A stretch of DNA of 11,318 nucleotides from an uncultured Lentisphaeria bacterium (lineage in GTDB: Bacteria; Verrucomicrobiota; Lentisphaeria; Victivallales; Victivallaceae): NCBI GenBank assembly GCA_903821255.1, contig CAIJKT010001003.1, forward strand, positions 1-11,318. Direction: 5' to 3'. A model generated the notes under the pieces. The model was given only the letters and a program-made list of their open reading frames with translations, searched no databases and was not told where the DNA came from. How positions within the stretch are numbered: the stretch's first letter is position 1; each line of letters begins with the position of its first letter. The position numbers and the translations under genes were made by a program. This document shows, one piece after another, positions 1 to 7,454 of the stretch.

Positions 1-461
1 AACTTGCCCAGGGAACTGCGGATGATGTCCTGCGGAATCTTGGCGCGGTTTTCAGCCCAGTCGGTTTCCATGATGCCCAGATCACGTTGGTCCATCGCCA
101 ACAGAAAACCACTCTCCTGCCAGAAGTCCTTGACGGGTTCCCAGAGCTTGTCAGCCGGGCGCTTCACCACCAACCATCGCTGATTGCCTGAACGCTCGAT
201 ACGCACATCACCGAGTGCGGGGGCGGCAACCGGCACCTTGGCATTGGCGGCTTGCGCAGGCTTGTAACCTGAAGCCGATACTGCGCCGTCAACCACGGTG
301 TAGCGCGTGTCTTTGGACAACTGCGTCAGATCCGGCGGTACGACGAGGGAGGGTGCTTTGACCGTATTGCTTCGGTAGTCCACCTTGTCAGATTCCAAAA
401 CGGAACAACCTGCCAGCGCAAGGGCGGTTCCCAATGCAGTCACTTGAATAATCGATTTCAC
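1..461 (-). CDS. bamC: Outer membrane protein assembly factor BamC (NlpB/DapX), N-terminal part
   Basis: This is the first ~153 residues of a lipoprotein; the 3' end lies outside the window. Reading leftward from a GTG at 461, the product opens with a lysine, a hydrophobic stretch and a lipobox ALAGC with the lipidated cysteine at residue 19. It is therefore predicted to be exported, lipidated and held at the inner face of the outer membrane. After the cysteine come a flexible region with APSLVVPPDL, the conserved BamC segment that contacts BamD, and then the start of the first helix-grip domain (RWLVVKRPADKLWEPVKDFW). BamC is an accessory subunit of the BAM complex that inserts beta-barrel proteins. 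The GTG start is supported by a purine-rich AAGAGGAAA about 4 bases upstream. It lies 29 bases after dapA on the same strand, an order seen in many proteobacteria (old name dapX), so co-transcription is likely. Identification is from motifs and context. Confidence 0.9.
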   Translation of the reverse strand, partial: MKSIIQVTALGTALALAGCSVLESDKVDYRSNTVKAPSLVVPPDLTQLSKDTRYTVVDGAVSASGYKPAQAANAKVPVAAPALGDVRIERSGNQRWLVVKRPADKLWEPVKDFWQESGFLLAMDQRDLGIMETDWAENRAKIPQDIIRSSLGK

Positions 462-490
462 AGATTTCCTCTTCTTTTTTTCCGGGGGAC

Positions 491-1384
491 TTAAATCAGG
501 CCGGTGGATTGCATGACCCGTTCCAGCATCTGCTGGTTCGGTTCGGTCAGCGTAGTCAGCGGCAGGCGCAACGCACCTTGGCTATGTCCCATGCGGGCCA
601 CGGCCCACTTTACGGGTATCGGGTTGGATTCCACAAACAGGGCTTTGTGAAGAGGTAACAACTTAAACTGGATTTCCATGGCGCGCTGGATGTCTCCAGC
701 CATGGCCGCCATGCACAGTTCGTGCATCAGGCGCGGCGCTACGTTGGCCGTCACGCTGACGTTGCCGTGGCCACCGCACAGCATCAGGGCCACCGCAGTG
801 GGATCGTCGCCCGAATAAATGGCGAAGTCCTTCGGTGCTTCCTTAATCAGCCACTGGGCGCGTTCGATATTGCCGGTGGCTTCCTTGATGCCCACAATGC
901 CGGGCACCTGTGCCAGACGCAACACCGTGTCGTGTGCCATATCGGCCACCGAACGACCGGGCACGTTGTACAAAATAACAGGCAGGTCCACGGCTTCGGC
1001 GATGGCCTTGAAGTGCTGGTACTGGCCTTCTTGCGTGGGTTTGTTGTAGTAGGGAACGACCTGCAACTGGCTGTCGGCTCCGACCTTCTTGGCAAACTGG
1101 GCCAGGTTGATCGCCTCACGGGTCGAATTGGCACCACAACCCGCCATGATGGGAACGCGACCTGCGGCTTGCTCCACCGACACGCGGATGATTTCGCAAT
1201 GTTCTTCCACGCTCACCGTGGGTGACTCGCCCGTGGTGCCCACCACACCAATGCAATCCGTGCCTTCGAGGATATGCCAGTCGATCAGTTTGCGAAGTGC
1301 CGGGTAGTCGACGGCTCCGTCTGGGAGCATGGGAGTGACCAGGGCGACAATGCTGCCCCGCAAGGGGCCGTGTGTTGAGTTCAT
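491..1384 (-). CDS. dapA: 4-hydroxy-tetrahydrodipicolinate synthase
   Basis: This cytosolic enzyme condenses pyruvate with L-aspartate-4-semialdehyde, the first committed step of the diaminopimelate/lysine pathway. It feeds peptidoglycan and lysine synthesis. The 297-residue length is normal for the family and the TIM-barrel motifs are intact. GTTGESPT at about 49-56 carries the pyruvate-binding threonines, and PYYNKP at 111-116 carries the tyrosine of the catalytic triad. LYNVPGR at 138-144 holds the proton-relay tyrosine and the arginine that binds the semialdehyde carboxylate. GIKEATG at 165-171 holds the Schiff-base lysine K167. The ATG at 1384 gives a typical N-terminus ([10 protein letters not shown]) but has no strong Shine-Dalgarno sequence. 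It lies 34 bases after the methyltransferase stop and 29 before bamC. Nothing unusual is visible, and the enzyme should be functional. Confidence 0.97.
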   Translation of the reverse strand: MNSTHGPLRGSIVALVTPMLPDGAVDYPALRKLIDWHILEGTDCIGVVGTTGESPTVSVEEHCEIIRVSVEQAAGRVPIMAGCGANSTREAINLAQFAKKVGADSQLQVVPYYNKPTQEGQYQHFKAIAEAVDLPVILYNVPGRSVADMAHDTVLRLAQVPGIVGIKEATGNIERAQWLIKEAPKDFAIYSGDDPTAVALMLCGGHGNVSVTANVAPRLMHELCMAAMAGDIQRAMEIQFKLLPLHKALFVESNPIPVKWAVARMGHSQGALRLPLTTLTEPNQQMLERVMQSTGLI

Positions 1385-1418
1385 GGCGTGCCAAAAGTTC
1401 GGTAATCGATCATTTTAC

Positions 1419-2006
1419 CTAGAGTGGATGCCGTGAAACTTCCATGTCGGTTCGGGCGGGTAAAGCTGGGGCAAAAGCGGCAACACGTTGCACAAAACGG
1501 TCTGGATCGGGCAGAAATCCATTTTCGTAGGCAACGACGTGTAAGCCCTCACACAATTTCAGCAATTCGCCGGGTTGCAGCAGAAACTCGGGTCGGGCGG
1601 GTCGGCCGACGGTTTCGTTTCCAGCTGCAAAGGTTTCATACAACAGCAGACCACCGGGCACCAGGCTTTGCAACAGGACGGGTAGCAGCGCACGCCAAAG
1701 GTAGTTGGTCACGACCACGGCACCAAATTGCTGCGGGCCTTGTGGAGTCAGGAAGGGCCACGGTCCGTTTTCGATATCTGCCTGCACCAGGTGAGCGGCA
1801 GGTACATTTATTTTTGCAGCGGCAATATCCCGGTCTACGCCGATCACCGAATGGCCGCGTGACGCAAACCATTGCAGATGGCGGCCGCTGCCGCAAGCCA
1901 CATCCAGCACGTCGCATCCGGGTGGCAACAAGTGGGACCAACGGCTGATCCAGGGTGAAGGGCCGCTCAATGCGTGGGCCGGGCTAGGCTGGAGCGATAG
2001 GGTCAT
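1419..2006 (-). CDS. Small class I SAM-dependent methyltransferase (substrate unknown)
   Basis: This 195-residue protein has a Rossmann-type methyltransferase fold. Motif I is VLDVACGSGRH at about 33-43. The acidic end of strand 2 is GVDRD at 56-60, which binds the ribose hydroxyls. An adenine-side QADIE lies at 75-79, and the motif IV-like VVVTNYLW is at 97-104. LVPGGLLLYETF at 115-126 is the usual post-motif strand with a Gly-Gly turn. The small size and TehB/UbiE-like layout fit a soluble small-molecule methyltransferase, but no residue reveals the substrate. It starts only 9 bases after the stop of the 42-residue membrane protein and ends 34 bases before dapA, so it is probably part of a leftward transcript. 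The ATG at 2006 leaves a slightly long, proline-rich N-terminus before the fold and has a weak ribosome-binding site. The fold is secure; the function is open. Confidence 0.85.
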   Translation of the reverse strand: MTLSLQPSPAHALSGPSPWISRWSHLLPPGCDVLDVACGSGRHLQWFASRGHSVIGVDRDIAAAKINVPAAHLVQADIENGPWPFLTPQGPQQFGAVVVTNYLWRALLPVLLQSLVPGGLLLYETFAAGNETVGRPARPEFLLQPGELLKLCEGLHVVAYENGFLPDPDRFVQRVAAFAPALPARTDMEVSRHPL

Positions 2007-2015
2007 GTGTTGGAT

Positions 2016-2144
2016 TTAAAAGCAAGCCCAAATCTGGTTGCTAAGCTGCAGCAAAAAGTCGGGCCGGGTGTAGAGCGCAAAGACACCCGCCAGGGCGGCG
2101 ATTGCCAGGATCAGCCAGAGGACTTGCCGTTTACGCTGCAGCAT
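2016..2144 (-). CDS. Small single-span membrane protein, 42 residues
   Basis: A short open frame between the MFS gene and the methyltransferase on the same strand encodes a basic N-terminus (MLQRKRQ), one strongly hydrophobic segment at about residues 8-24, and a short tail containing LYTRPDF and ending WACF. By the positive-inside rule the N-terminus should be cytoplasmic and the tail periplasmic. The frame begins 26 bases after the MFS stop and ends 9 bases before the methyltransferase ATG, tight spacing that supports a real gene. The ATG at 2144 lacks a clear Shine-Dalgarno sequence. A TTG two codons upstream is an alternative start, and the frame stays open further upstream into the MFS 3' end, so the N-terminus is uncertain. 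I recall similar tiny proteins with a YTRPDF motif at this place in Comamonadaceae genomes, but cannot verify that here. The function is unknown. Confidence 0.65.
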   Translation of the reverse strand: MLQRKRQVLWLILAIAALAGVFALYTRPDFLLQLSNQIWACF

Positions 2145-2170
2145 TTCCAATCTCGCTTCGGGTGTCGGCG

Positions 2171-3391
2171 TTATGTCGCCTGGGGCTGCGGGTGGCGTGT
2201 AATCGCCGCTTCCTTGATCGGCAGATTGATCAGCGCGGCGGCCACACCCAGTGCCATGGCGATGGCCCAGGCGGCGTCGTAGCTACCGGTCTTGTCATAC
2301 AGGTAGCCGCCCGACCAGGCACCCATAAAGGAGCCAATCTGGTGGCCAAAAAACACCATGCCGCTCAACATGGACAGATGCGCAACGCCGAAAACCTGAG
2401 CCACCATGGCGTTGGTCACGGGTACGGTGGAGAGCCACAGCAAGCCCATGACGCTGGCAAACACATACACCGATGCGGGGGTCAGGGGCGCCAAAAGAAA
2501 CAGGCCAATGGCTGCCGTGCGGGCCAGGTAAATAAAGGCCAGAATTTTGCGTTTGGCGAGGTTCTGCGCCAGAACGCCGGCGAAATACGTACCGAACACA
2601 TTGAACAGCCCCACCAGCGCCAGCGCATAACTGGCTACCTGCGGCGACATGCCCTTGTCCTTGAGGTAACTCGGCAGATGCACGCCGATAAACACGACCT
2701 GAAATCCACAGACAAAGTAGCCCGCCATCAAGAGCTGAAAGCTGGGGTAGCGTAGCGCCTCACGCATGGCCTGCAGAATCGATTGCTCGCGCTTGGCGGC
2801 CCCTTGGGTAGCAAGGCCGGGTTCGCGCAGACCCCAGGCCAATGGCGCCATCAGCAAAGCCGCAAAACCCAGCAAAACCAAGGCCTGTTGCCAGCCAAAC
2901 TGGTTGATCAGGAAGCCCTCGGTCGGCACCATCAGGAACTGTCCGAAGGAACCGGCCGCGGCTGTGACCCCCATGGCCCAGGAGCGCCGGTCGGCAGGCA
3001 CGTTGCGGCCAATCACACCGTAGACCACGGCATAGGTGGTGCCGGACTGCGCGGTGCCAATCAACAGTCCGGTCGACAGCGCGAATGTCAATGGCGTATC
3101 GGCGTAGGCCATTCCGATGAGTCCCAGGCAATAGGCGAGCGCGCCCACCAGAATGACGCGAAACGCACCAAAACGGTCGGCCAGCATGCCGGCAAAAATG
3201 CCGGTGACGCCCCAGGAGATGTTCTGGATGGCGATTGCCATGCCAAAGCTCTGGCGGGTCCAGTTGTGGTCTTGGGTGATGGGTTGGAGCCAAAGTCCAA
3301 AGCCGTGGCGTATGCCCATCGACAGGGTGACGATGGCAGCGCCGCACACCAGTAGGCGGGTGAGAGAAATGCGAGCGTTCGTTTCGGTCAT
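2171..3391 (-). CDS. MFS transporter (12-span, OFA/monocarboxylate-like)
   Basis: This inner-membrane secondary transporter of the major facilitator superfamily is about 406 residues long from the chosen ATG at 3391. A short basic N-terminus (MTETNARISLTR) is followed by alternating hydrophobic segments consistent with 12 helices and a longer central cytoplasmic loop around AAKREQSILQAM. The signature motif A between helices 2 and 3 is visible as GMLADRFGAFR. The opening GIRHGFGLWLQPI after helix 1 resembles the oxalate/formate and monocarboxylate transporter branch. The substrate cannot be read from sequence. An in-frame ATG at 3442 would add 17 polar residues with no membrane role and a poor start context, so 3391 is preferred. 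The gene is transcribed away from parE and heads the leftward series. The intergenic region shared with parE holds a LexA-type box about 75 bases upstream of this start. Confidence 0.85.
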   Translation of the reverse strand: MTETNARISLTRLLVCGAAIVTLSMGIRHGFGLWLQPITQDHNWTRQSFGMAIAIQNISWGVTGIFAGMLADRFGAFRVILVGALAYCLGLIGMAYADTPLTFALSTGLLIGTAQSGTTYAVVYGVIGRNVPADRRSWAMGVTAAAGSFGQFLMVPTEGFLINQFGWQQALVLLGFAALLMAPLAWGLREPGLATQGAAKREQSILQAMREALRYPSFQLLMAGYFVCGFQVVFIGVHLPSYLKDKGMSPQVASYALALVGLFNVFGTYFAGVLAQNLAKRKILAFIYLARTAAIGLFLLAPLTPASVYVFASVMGLLWLSTVPVTNAMVAQVFGVAHLSMLSGMVFFGHQIGSFMGAWSGGYLYDKTGSYDAAWAIAMALGVAAALINLPIKEAAITRHPQPQAT

Positions 3392-3446
3392 GGCGGCTAA
3401 TATAGCCAAACATGGGTCAGTCTGCCGTCTGGCAGGCGACATGGGA

Positions 3447-3476
3447 TTGTCAGCAACGGGCTGAGCTGTCTATATG
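3447..3476 (+). promoter_or_regulatory. Candidate sigma-70 promoter for parE
   Basis: TTGTCA at 3447-3452 matches the -35 consensus in five of six positions. With an 18-base spacer, TATATG at 3471-3476 matches the -10 in four of six. Transcription would begin near 3483, leaving a leader of about 30 bases before the parE ATG at 3515. A second -10-like TACAAT at 3502-3507 has no matching -35. This is inference from sequence only. Confidence 0.35.
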
Positions 3477-3481
3477 TACAG
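3466..3481. promoter_or_regulatory. LexA-type SOS box
   Basis: CTGTCTATATGTACAG fits the CTGT-N8-ACAG operator of the proteobacterial LexA repressor, with an AT-rich centre and a following TA as in the extended consensus. It overlaps the candidate -10 of the parE promoter, where a bound repressor would block RNA polymerase. It lies in the divergent intergenic region, so it could control parE, the MFS operon or both. The match to the core is exact. That it is bound by LexA is inferred, and parE is not a classical SOS gene. Confidence 0.55.
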
Positions 3482-3514
3482 TAAAAATGCAATTCCCAGA
3501 CTACAATGCGCGCC

Positions 3515-3826
3515 ATGTCAGCCAAACCACCCCAATCCAACTCCGAGTATTCCGAAGGCTCCATCCGTGTCCTCAAAGGCCTGGAGCCGGTCAAGCAGCG
3601 TCCGGGCATGTACACGCGTACCGACAACCCGTTGCACGTTATCCAGGAAGTGCTGGACAACGCCGCGGATGAGGCGCTGGCTGGCCATGGCAAGAAGATC
3701 AAGGTCATCCTGCATCTCGATGGCTCGGTGTCGATTGACGACGACGGCCGGGGCATTCCCTTCGGTATGCACCCCGAAGAAAACACCCCGGTGATCGAAC
3801 TGGTGTTCACCCGCTTGCATGCGGGC
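3515..3826 (+). pseudogene. parE: DNA topoisomerase IV subunit B, 5' fragment cut at the junction
   Basis: The first ~104 residues of ParE, the ATPase subunit of topoisomerase IV that decatenates daughter chromosomes, are present. Family-typical sequence begins with YSEGSIRVLKGLEPVKQRPGMYT. The N-box EVLDNAADEA carries the Mg-coordinating Asn, and the G1 box DDDGRGIPFG carries the ATP-binding Asp. The family match runs through VIELVFTRLHAG and stops; the expected next residues, GKFDKG and then the GLHGVGVS lid motif, are absent. Transducer, TOPRIM and C-terminal domains are therefore all missing, and full ParE is normally over 600 residues. Reading continues in frame into unrelated protein. 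ATG 3515 is chosen over ATG 3506 (three extra residues) because MSAKPP resembles the usual short polar leader; neither has a strong ribosome-binding site. Since parE is essential, this is more likely an assembly break than a natural truncation. Confidence 0.9.
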
Positions 3827-3827
3827 A
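3826..3827. other. Chimeric junction between two unrelated DNAs
   Basis: Recognisable ParE coding sequence ends with the codons for LHAG (through 3826). From 3827 the protein matches a carbohydrate-binding, glycosidase-like C-terminus. Base composition and codon use shift at the same point, from C/G-ending codons to mixed and A/T-rich ones. No IS terminus, integrase, tRNA or long repeat is visible at the break; the only repetition is a short GCATG on each side (3817-3821 and 3825-3829). An in-frame join has a one-in-three chance by accident. The simplest explanation is a mis-joined contig. Confidence 0.8.
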
Positions 3828-4429
3828 TGACCAGAGCTGAATTGATCAGTGATACCTATGCTTCGGACCTTCGCATTTCTATAAACGGGAAGCCGGTTCC
3901 GCCACCTTTCCCCGGAGAACGTCTCGACCGTTGGATTTTCGAAACCGACCTGTCAAACTCATTAAAATTAGGAGAAAATATTCTGCAGATCGTACGCGGC
4001 AGCATATTCCTCACTCCAGGTCGGGTATGGAATTCTTACCTGTCAGGTGACTTCAGCGTCTCAGAACAGGCTGGATGTTTAATCCTGGACGATCCTCCTC
4101 GCAAATTGCAGCCTGGAGACTGTGCCACACATGGGTATCCATTCTATTCTGGAGAGTTCATATATAGACAAATACTTCGACTGCCTAAAGCCTGTCAAAA
4201 CCATACTGTTTGGCTGGATCTAGGCGAAATCGCCAATGCCGTGGAGGTACTGGTTGATGGTGTTTCCCTAGGCAAGTGCATCCTGCCCCCCTGGCGGTAC
4301 GAGTTGCCGACAACACTTCGGAACGACAGCATTAATCTGGAAATACGGGTGATCAATACCCCTCAAAACCTCTTTGGCAAGGAGAGGGTTAAGGCTGGAT
4401 TACTGGGGCCAGTAACGCTGTATTGGTAA
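3827..4429 (+). pseudogene. C-terminal fragment of a large glycoside hydrolase (GH2/GH106-like beta domains)
   Basis: About 200 residues remain of a protein whose 5' part is missing because of the junction. Two beta-sandwich-like units can be seen. The first has LRISINGKPV, then DLSNSLKLGENILQI, the usual 'hydroxyl-rich strand, NGK, ITD-LKxGEN' pattern of sugar-binding domains in GH2-type enzymes. The second has YPFYSGEFIYRQILRLP, then VWLDLGEIANAVEVLVDGVSLG, LPPWRYELP and LEIRVINTPQNLF. It ends with GLLGPVTLYW, a closing pattern I associate with GH106-type rhamnosidases and related large glycosidases. No catalytic domain is present, so the exact family is uncertain. The stop at 4427-4429 is followed after 68 bases by the next gene on the same strand, so it is probably the upstream member of that operon. 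Confidence 0.6.
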
Positions 4430-4484
4430 TAACTGCGGAGATTGACTATTAACTTTGAGCAAGCAAATTTCAAATTAGAGAAAC

Positions 4485-4489
4485 AGGAG
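4485..4489 (+). promoter_or_regulatory. Ribosome-binding site selecting a TTG start
   Basis: AGGAG lies 8 bases upstream of the TTG at 4498, ideal Shine-Dalgarno spacing. The next in-frame ATG is 25 codons further on, inside the coherent N-terminal sequence, and has no such site. This decides the TTG start of the GH38-like gene. Confidence 0.7.
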
Positions 4490-4497
4490 ATATTGGA

Positions 4498-7437
4498 TTG
4501 AAAAAACTTCGTTATATTTTTCCAAAGACCGATAATTTCCGGGAGGAACGCCCGTTAATCTGCTGGGAGAAGATGTACGGATGGATTGACGGTTACGGGA
4601 TGCTCTTTGATCCGGAGATATTAAAACTCACAGGGAAAATACCGGAATGGGAGAATGGCTTTAATGAGGAAATTAATGACGGAGACTTCATTATCTCTCC
4701 TTGTCATCAGGCATCAGCTTATTTTACCAATCAGGAATTGCCCCCTGGCATATTTGTGCGTCCAGTCTCGAATGGGAGATTACGGATTTCGGAAAAAGAG
4801 AGCTTTCTGAATCCGGTCGAAAATATGTTTTATCCAGACAAAATGGAGTACGATGTTTATGAAAACGGAATTGCCGGATGGGAAATCGGTGAAAGTCCGG
4901 TAATAAAAAGATCCGGACGCGGCATAACGGTTGGTTTTGAACTTTTTGCCATTTCTGGAAATTTTATTCATGAATGGCCAGAAAAACGTTTGCTGGTATT
5001 TGCCGACATGCTGAGTGTAATCCTGAAAGCTTCCAGTCATTGCGAAAAGGCGGCAAATTGTCCAGATAAGTCATTTGAAAAATTTCGTTTAGACTTTCAG
5101 GCATACGGGGTCAACCGTCTGTTAGTTCAGTGGCTGCTTGAGTTGGAAGGCGGGAGCAAGTCCGGTGTTGCAGAAGCGGACAAGTTTATTATGCAGGCCT
5201 TGACCGCCTTTAATGAAGGAGATAGCGAAAAAATAACGGTAAATCTCAAACAGGCATTTGAGACACTGGCTGGAATCCGCCGCGCCGTTGCGCCGGTGGA
5301 AATGAAGTTTATCGAAATTCCCCACATCGGCATATTGCTGGATGACAAAGCATTTTTTGAGTTTGAATGGCCGGAATTTTCCAGGAAGATACTGGACTCA
5401 TATTTCTGCAACGCTGAACATTACGGTTTCCGGCTGGCGCTGGAGGCCGGGGCGTCCTGCTGGGAAAAACTGCTGGCGCGTTATCCTAAATTTGCTGACC
5501 GGATGAGAAAAACGCTTGCATCTGGAAACCTGGAACTTGTGAACGGGACTTTTTCGCTTCCGTATGCATTGTTGTCTCCGCTGGCGGTGCAGTATCTTCA
5601 GTTTGAGAAAGGGACACAAATATTCAAGAAACTTTTCGGAAAATCCCCCGGAACCTATCAATGTCAGGAGAATTCATTGACTTCACAGATGCCGGAGCTG
5701 CTCAAGCATTTCGGCTTTGACTACGCATTCCATATAACGCAGAACCACGGCGCCGCTCCTGCCGTGAAAGAAGATTTCATCCGTTGGACGAGTTTTGCCG
5801 GACACGGAATTGTTTCAGCATGTGTATCTTCCGAGGCGATGGGAAGGCTGGGCATCAATTACTATCTTGATCTGCCTATTCATGCTTCCAGGCTGAAGGG
5901 GAAAAATGAGCAGTTATATCCTAACTTCATGGATCTGGGTTATGTTCCTTTTCGTATTCACATGATCAGGGCTCATCACTATGCGGGCGTATGGGGCCGC
6001 TATGTGCTGCCGGCGGAAATATTCCCCGCATCTTCTTCCTGTCTCCCGGATAAATGTTATAATGCTGAAGACTACAGCCTTGCCGAAAAAGCCTTTTATG
6101 GCAACCGTACCAACATCGACGCCATCAGCCATTACGAAGACTTATTCAAGCTGTTTGCCGAGTACCGGCAGCTAAAAATCATTGGCAGCAACAGTCAGCT
6201 AAGCATGGACAGAGAGGAAAAAGCGCTCTGCTTTTACGAGGCGCATGACTGTTCTATCGTCGGTGGTCAGCGGAGAGGAGAGTTTTACGGCGGAGGCTTA
6301 AATATGGAGACGCCGCCCTGTACAAGGGACACGCTGGTGGAATCATTGCTGGAAATCAGGAATGAAACTTCTGGTGGTTTCGCACAATGTTTTAAGGCGA
6401 TTCAACCGGAATCCACCCGAACACTGTTCAATGCATCGGAAGTTGTTCTGGCGTTTGCCAGGGTAAGGCATCCGGAAGGCTTTTCCGGTAAAGGCCTGCT
6501 TAAGGTTAATGAAAATTATTACGCGACGGGTGAATTTCTCGCTTTCACTTCGACCATGCCGTCCGGATGTTCTTCTGTAAAACAGCCTGTGCCATATCCT
6601 TTTAAATCATGGAAATGGGAAACAGAATGTGACGGGGAATGGATTGCAATATCATTTGCCGGAAGAACAATCAGGTTCCGGGTAATTGATAAACGCAATG
6701 GCGGATTCAGGCCATATTTCAGCAAGGCGGAAAAAGCAGGAGACTTGAATTTAATTGAAATCAGACTGGAGTCAGATTCTCTTCCGCAAACGGTCAGGCT
6801 TAGTCTGCTGTTCTCTGATTCCGGGGAGTATACCGAAATCAATCTTAACTATTCTCCCCGCTGCAATTTTACGCCGGAAGACAAATGGGATGATTATCTC
6901 GCACTGGAATTTGACTGCGGGGGGTTCGAAAAACTTTTACAGTTCAATCCGAACGTCTACAGCGTTGCGCACAAAGACAAAATATGCAGTCCATACTGTT
7001 TGACCGTTGAAACCGTCGCCGGCGGCATCGGGCTTTTGAATGAAGGAGCGGTGCTTTATGAAATTGACCGGAACTCCAAGCTTGTGCGCTGGCTGTTCCA
7101 TGTTGACGGCGAAAGTGTCTGCCGGCGTCGCATGGCGGTGAATTTCGGCAGGCAGGACAATTTCCTTCTCGCTCGGGCCTGGAGCTCCGGACTTGTCCCG
7201 TTTGAAGGAAATATGCCCGATTGCTTTGCAGGAAAAGTTCCGGATGGAATCAGCATTGAAAATTTAATCGCTCCCGGAATTATCCTCATATCAAACCTGA
7301 AAAATGCGGACAATTCGTTTGCCGTCAGTAATAATTTTCATGTAGAAAACTTGTGCGGCGAGGTTGTCTCGAAAGGCGGAAAGGCAATGCTTAAACCTTT
7401 TGAAGTTGCATTAATTAAGACGAAAATAAAGATATAA
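4498..7437 (+). CDS. Large glycoside hydrolase family 38-like protein with altered active-site residues
   Basis: This 979-residue protein appears cytoplasmic: no signal peptide or membrane span is seen. It starts at TTG. Residues 1-260 are an unrecognised N-terminal region. From about 272 it follows the GH38 alpha-mannosidase pattern. EIPHIGILLDD sits where family members have HIDxAWLW. It is followed by the helix and strand that end in LASGNLELVNGTFSLPYALLSP (compare the 'EGRWEPVGG.W.EPD' region). TYQCQENSLTSQMPELLKHFGFDYAF at 386-411 is in register with the nucleophile segment 'WLPDVFGYSAALPQIL..AGIDYF'. The rest resembles GH38 C-terminal beta domains. In this register the metal-binding HxD becomes H276-x-G278 and the catalytic Asp becomes Q390, with E391 beside it. 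The chemistry may therefore differ from classical zinc mannosidases, or another residue serves. It lies 17 bases before the kinase gene, so an operon is likely. Family assignment is by eye and the substrate is unknown. Confidence 0.6.
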   Translation: MKKLRYIFPKTDNFREERPLICWEKMYGWIDGYGMLFDPEILKLTGKIPEWENGFNEEINDGDFIISPCHQASAYFTNQELPPGIFVRPVSNGRLRISEKESFLNPVENMFYPDKMEYDVYENGIAGWEIGESPVIKRSGRGITVGFELFAISGNFIHEWPEKRLLVFADMLSVILKASSHCEKAANCPDKSFEKFRLDFQAYGVNRLLVQWLLELEGGSKSGVAEADKFIMQALTAFNEGDSEKITVNLKQAFETLAGIRRAVAPVEMKFIEIPHIGILLDDKAFFEFEWPEFSRKILDSYFCNAEHYGFRLALEAGASCWEKLLARYPKFADRMRKTLASGNLELVNGTFSLPYALLSPLAVQYLQFEKGTQIFKKLFGKSPGTYQCQENSLTSQMPELLKHFGFDYAFHITQNHGAAPAVKEDFIRWTSFAGHGIVSACVSSEAMGRLGINYYLDLPIHASRLKGKNEQLYPNFMDLGYVPFRIHMIRAHHYAGVWGRYVLPAEIFPASSSCLPDKCYNAEDYSLAEKAFYGNRTNIDAISHYEDLFKLFAEYRQLKIIGSNSQLSMDREEKALCFYEAHDCSIVGGQRRGEFYGGGLNMETPPCTRDTLVESLLEIRNETSGGFAQCFKAIQPESTRTLFNASEVVLAFARVRHPEGFSGKGLLKVNENYYATGEFLAFTSTMPSGCSSVKQPVPYPFKSWKWETECDGEWIAISFAGRTIRFRVIDKRNGGFRPYFSKAEKAGDLNLIEIRLESDSLPQTVRLSLLFSDSGEYTEINLNYSPRCNFTPEDKWDDYLALEFDCGGFEKLLQFNPNVYSVAHKDKICSPYCLTVETVAGGIGLLNEGAVLYEIDRNSKLVRWLFHVDGESVCRRRMAVNFGRQDNFLLARAWSSGLVPFEGNMPDCFAGKVPDGISIENLIAPGIILISNLKNADNSFAVSNNFHVENLCGEVVSKGGKAMLKPFEVALIKTKIKI

Positions 7438-7454
7438 AATGACAGGACGTAAAA

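Noticed and set aside
722..1225. 167-codon plus-strand frame opposite dapA
   Set aside because: It is antisense to an unmistakable dapA, and its His/Arg/Gly-rich product is typical of a shadow in high-GC DNA.
3392..3442. Upstream ATG (3442) as the MFS start
   Set aside because: It would add 17 polar residues (SPARRQ...) not typical of the family and has no ribosome-binding site. The ATG at 3391 gives the usual short N-terminus.
3506..4429. A 307-residue continuous frame that would be a ParE-glycosidase fusion protein
   Set aside because: The N-terminal part is an ATPase-domain fragment cut mid-fold and the rest is the tail of a secreted or carbohydrate-type enzyme. Base composition changes at the join, so this is a chance in-frame chimera rather than a designed fusion.
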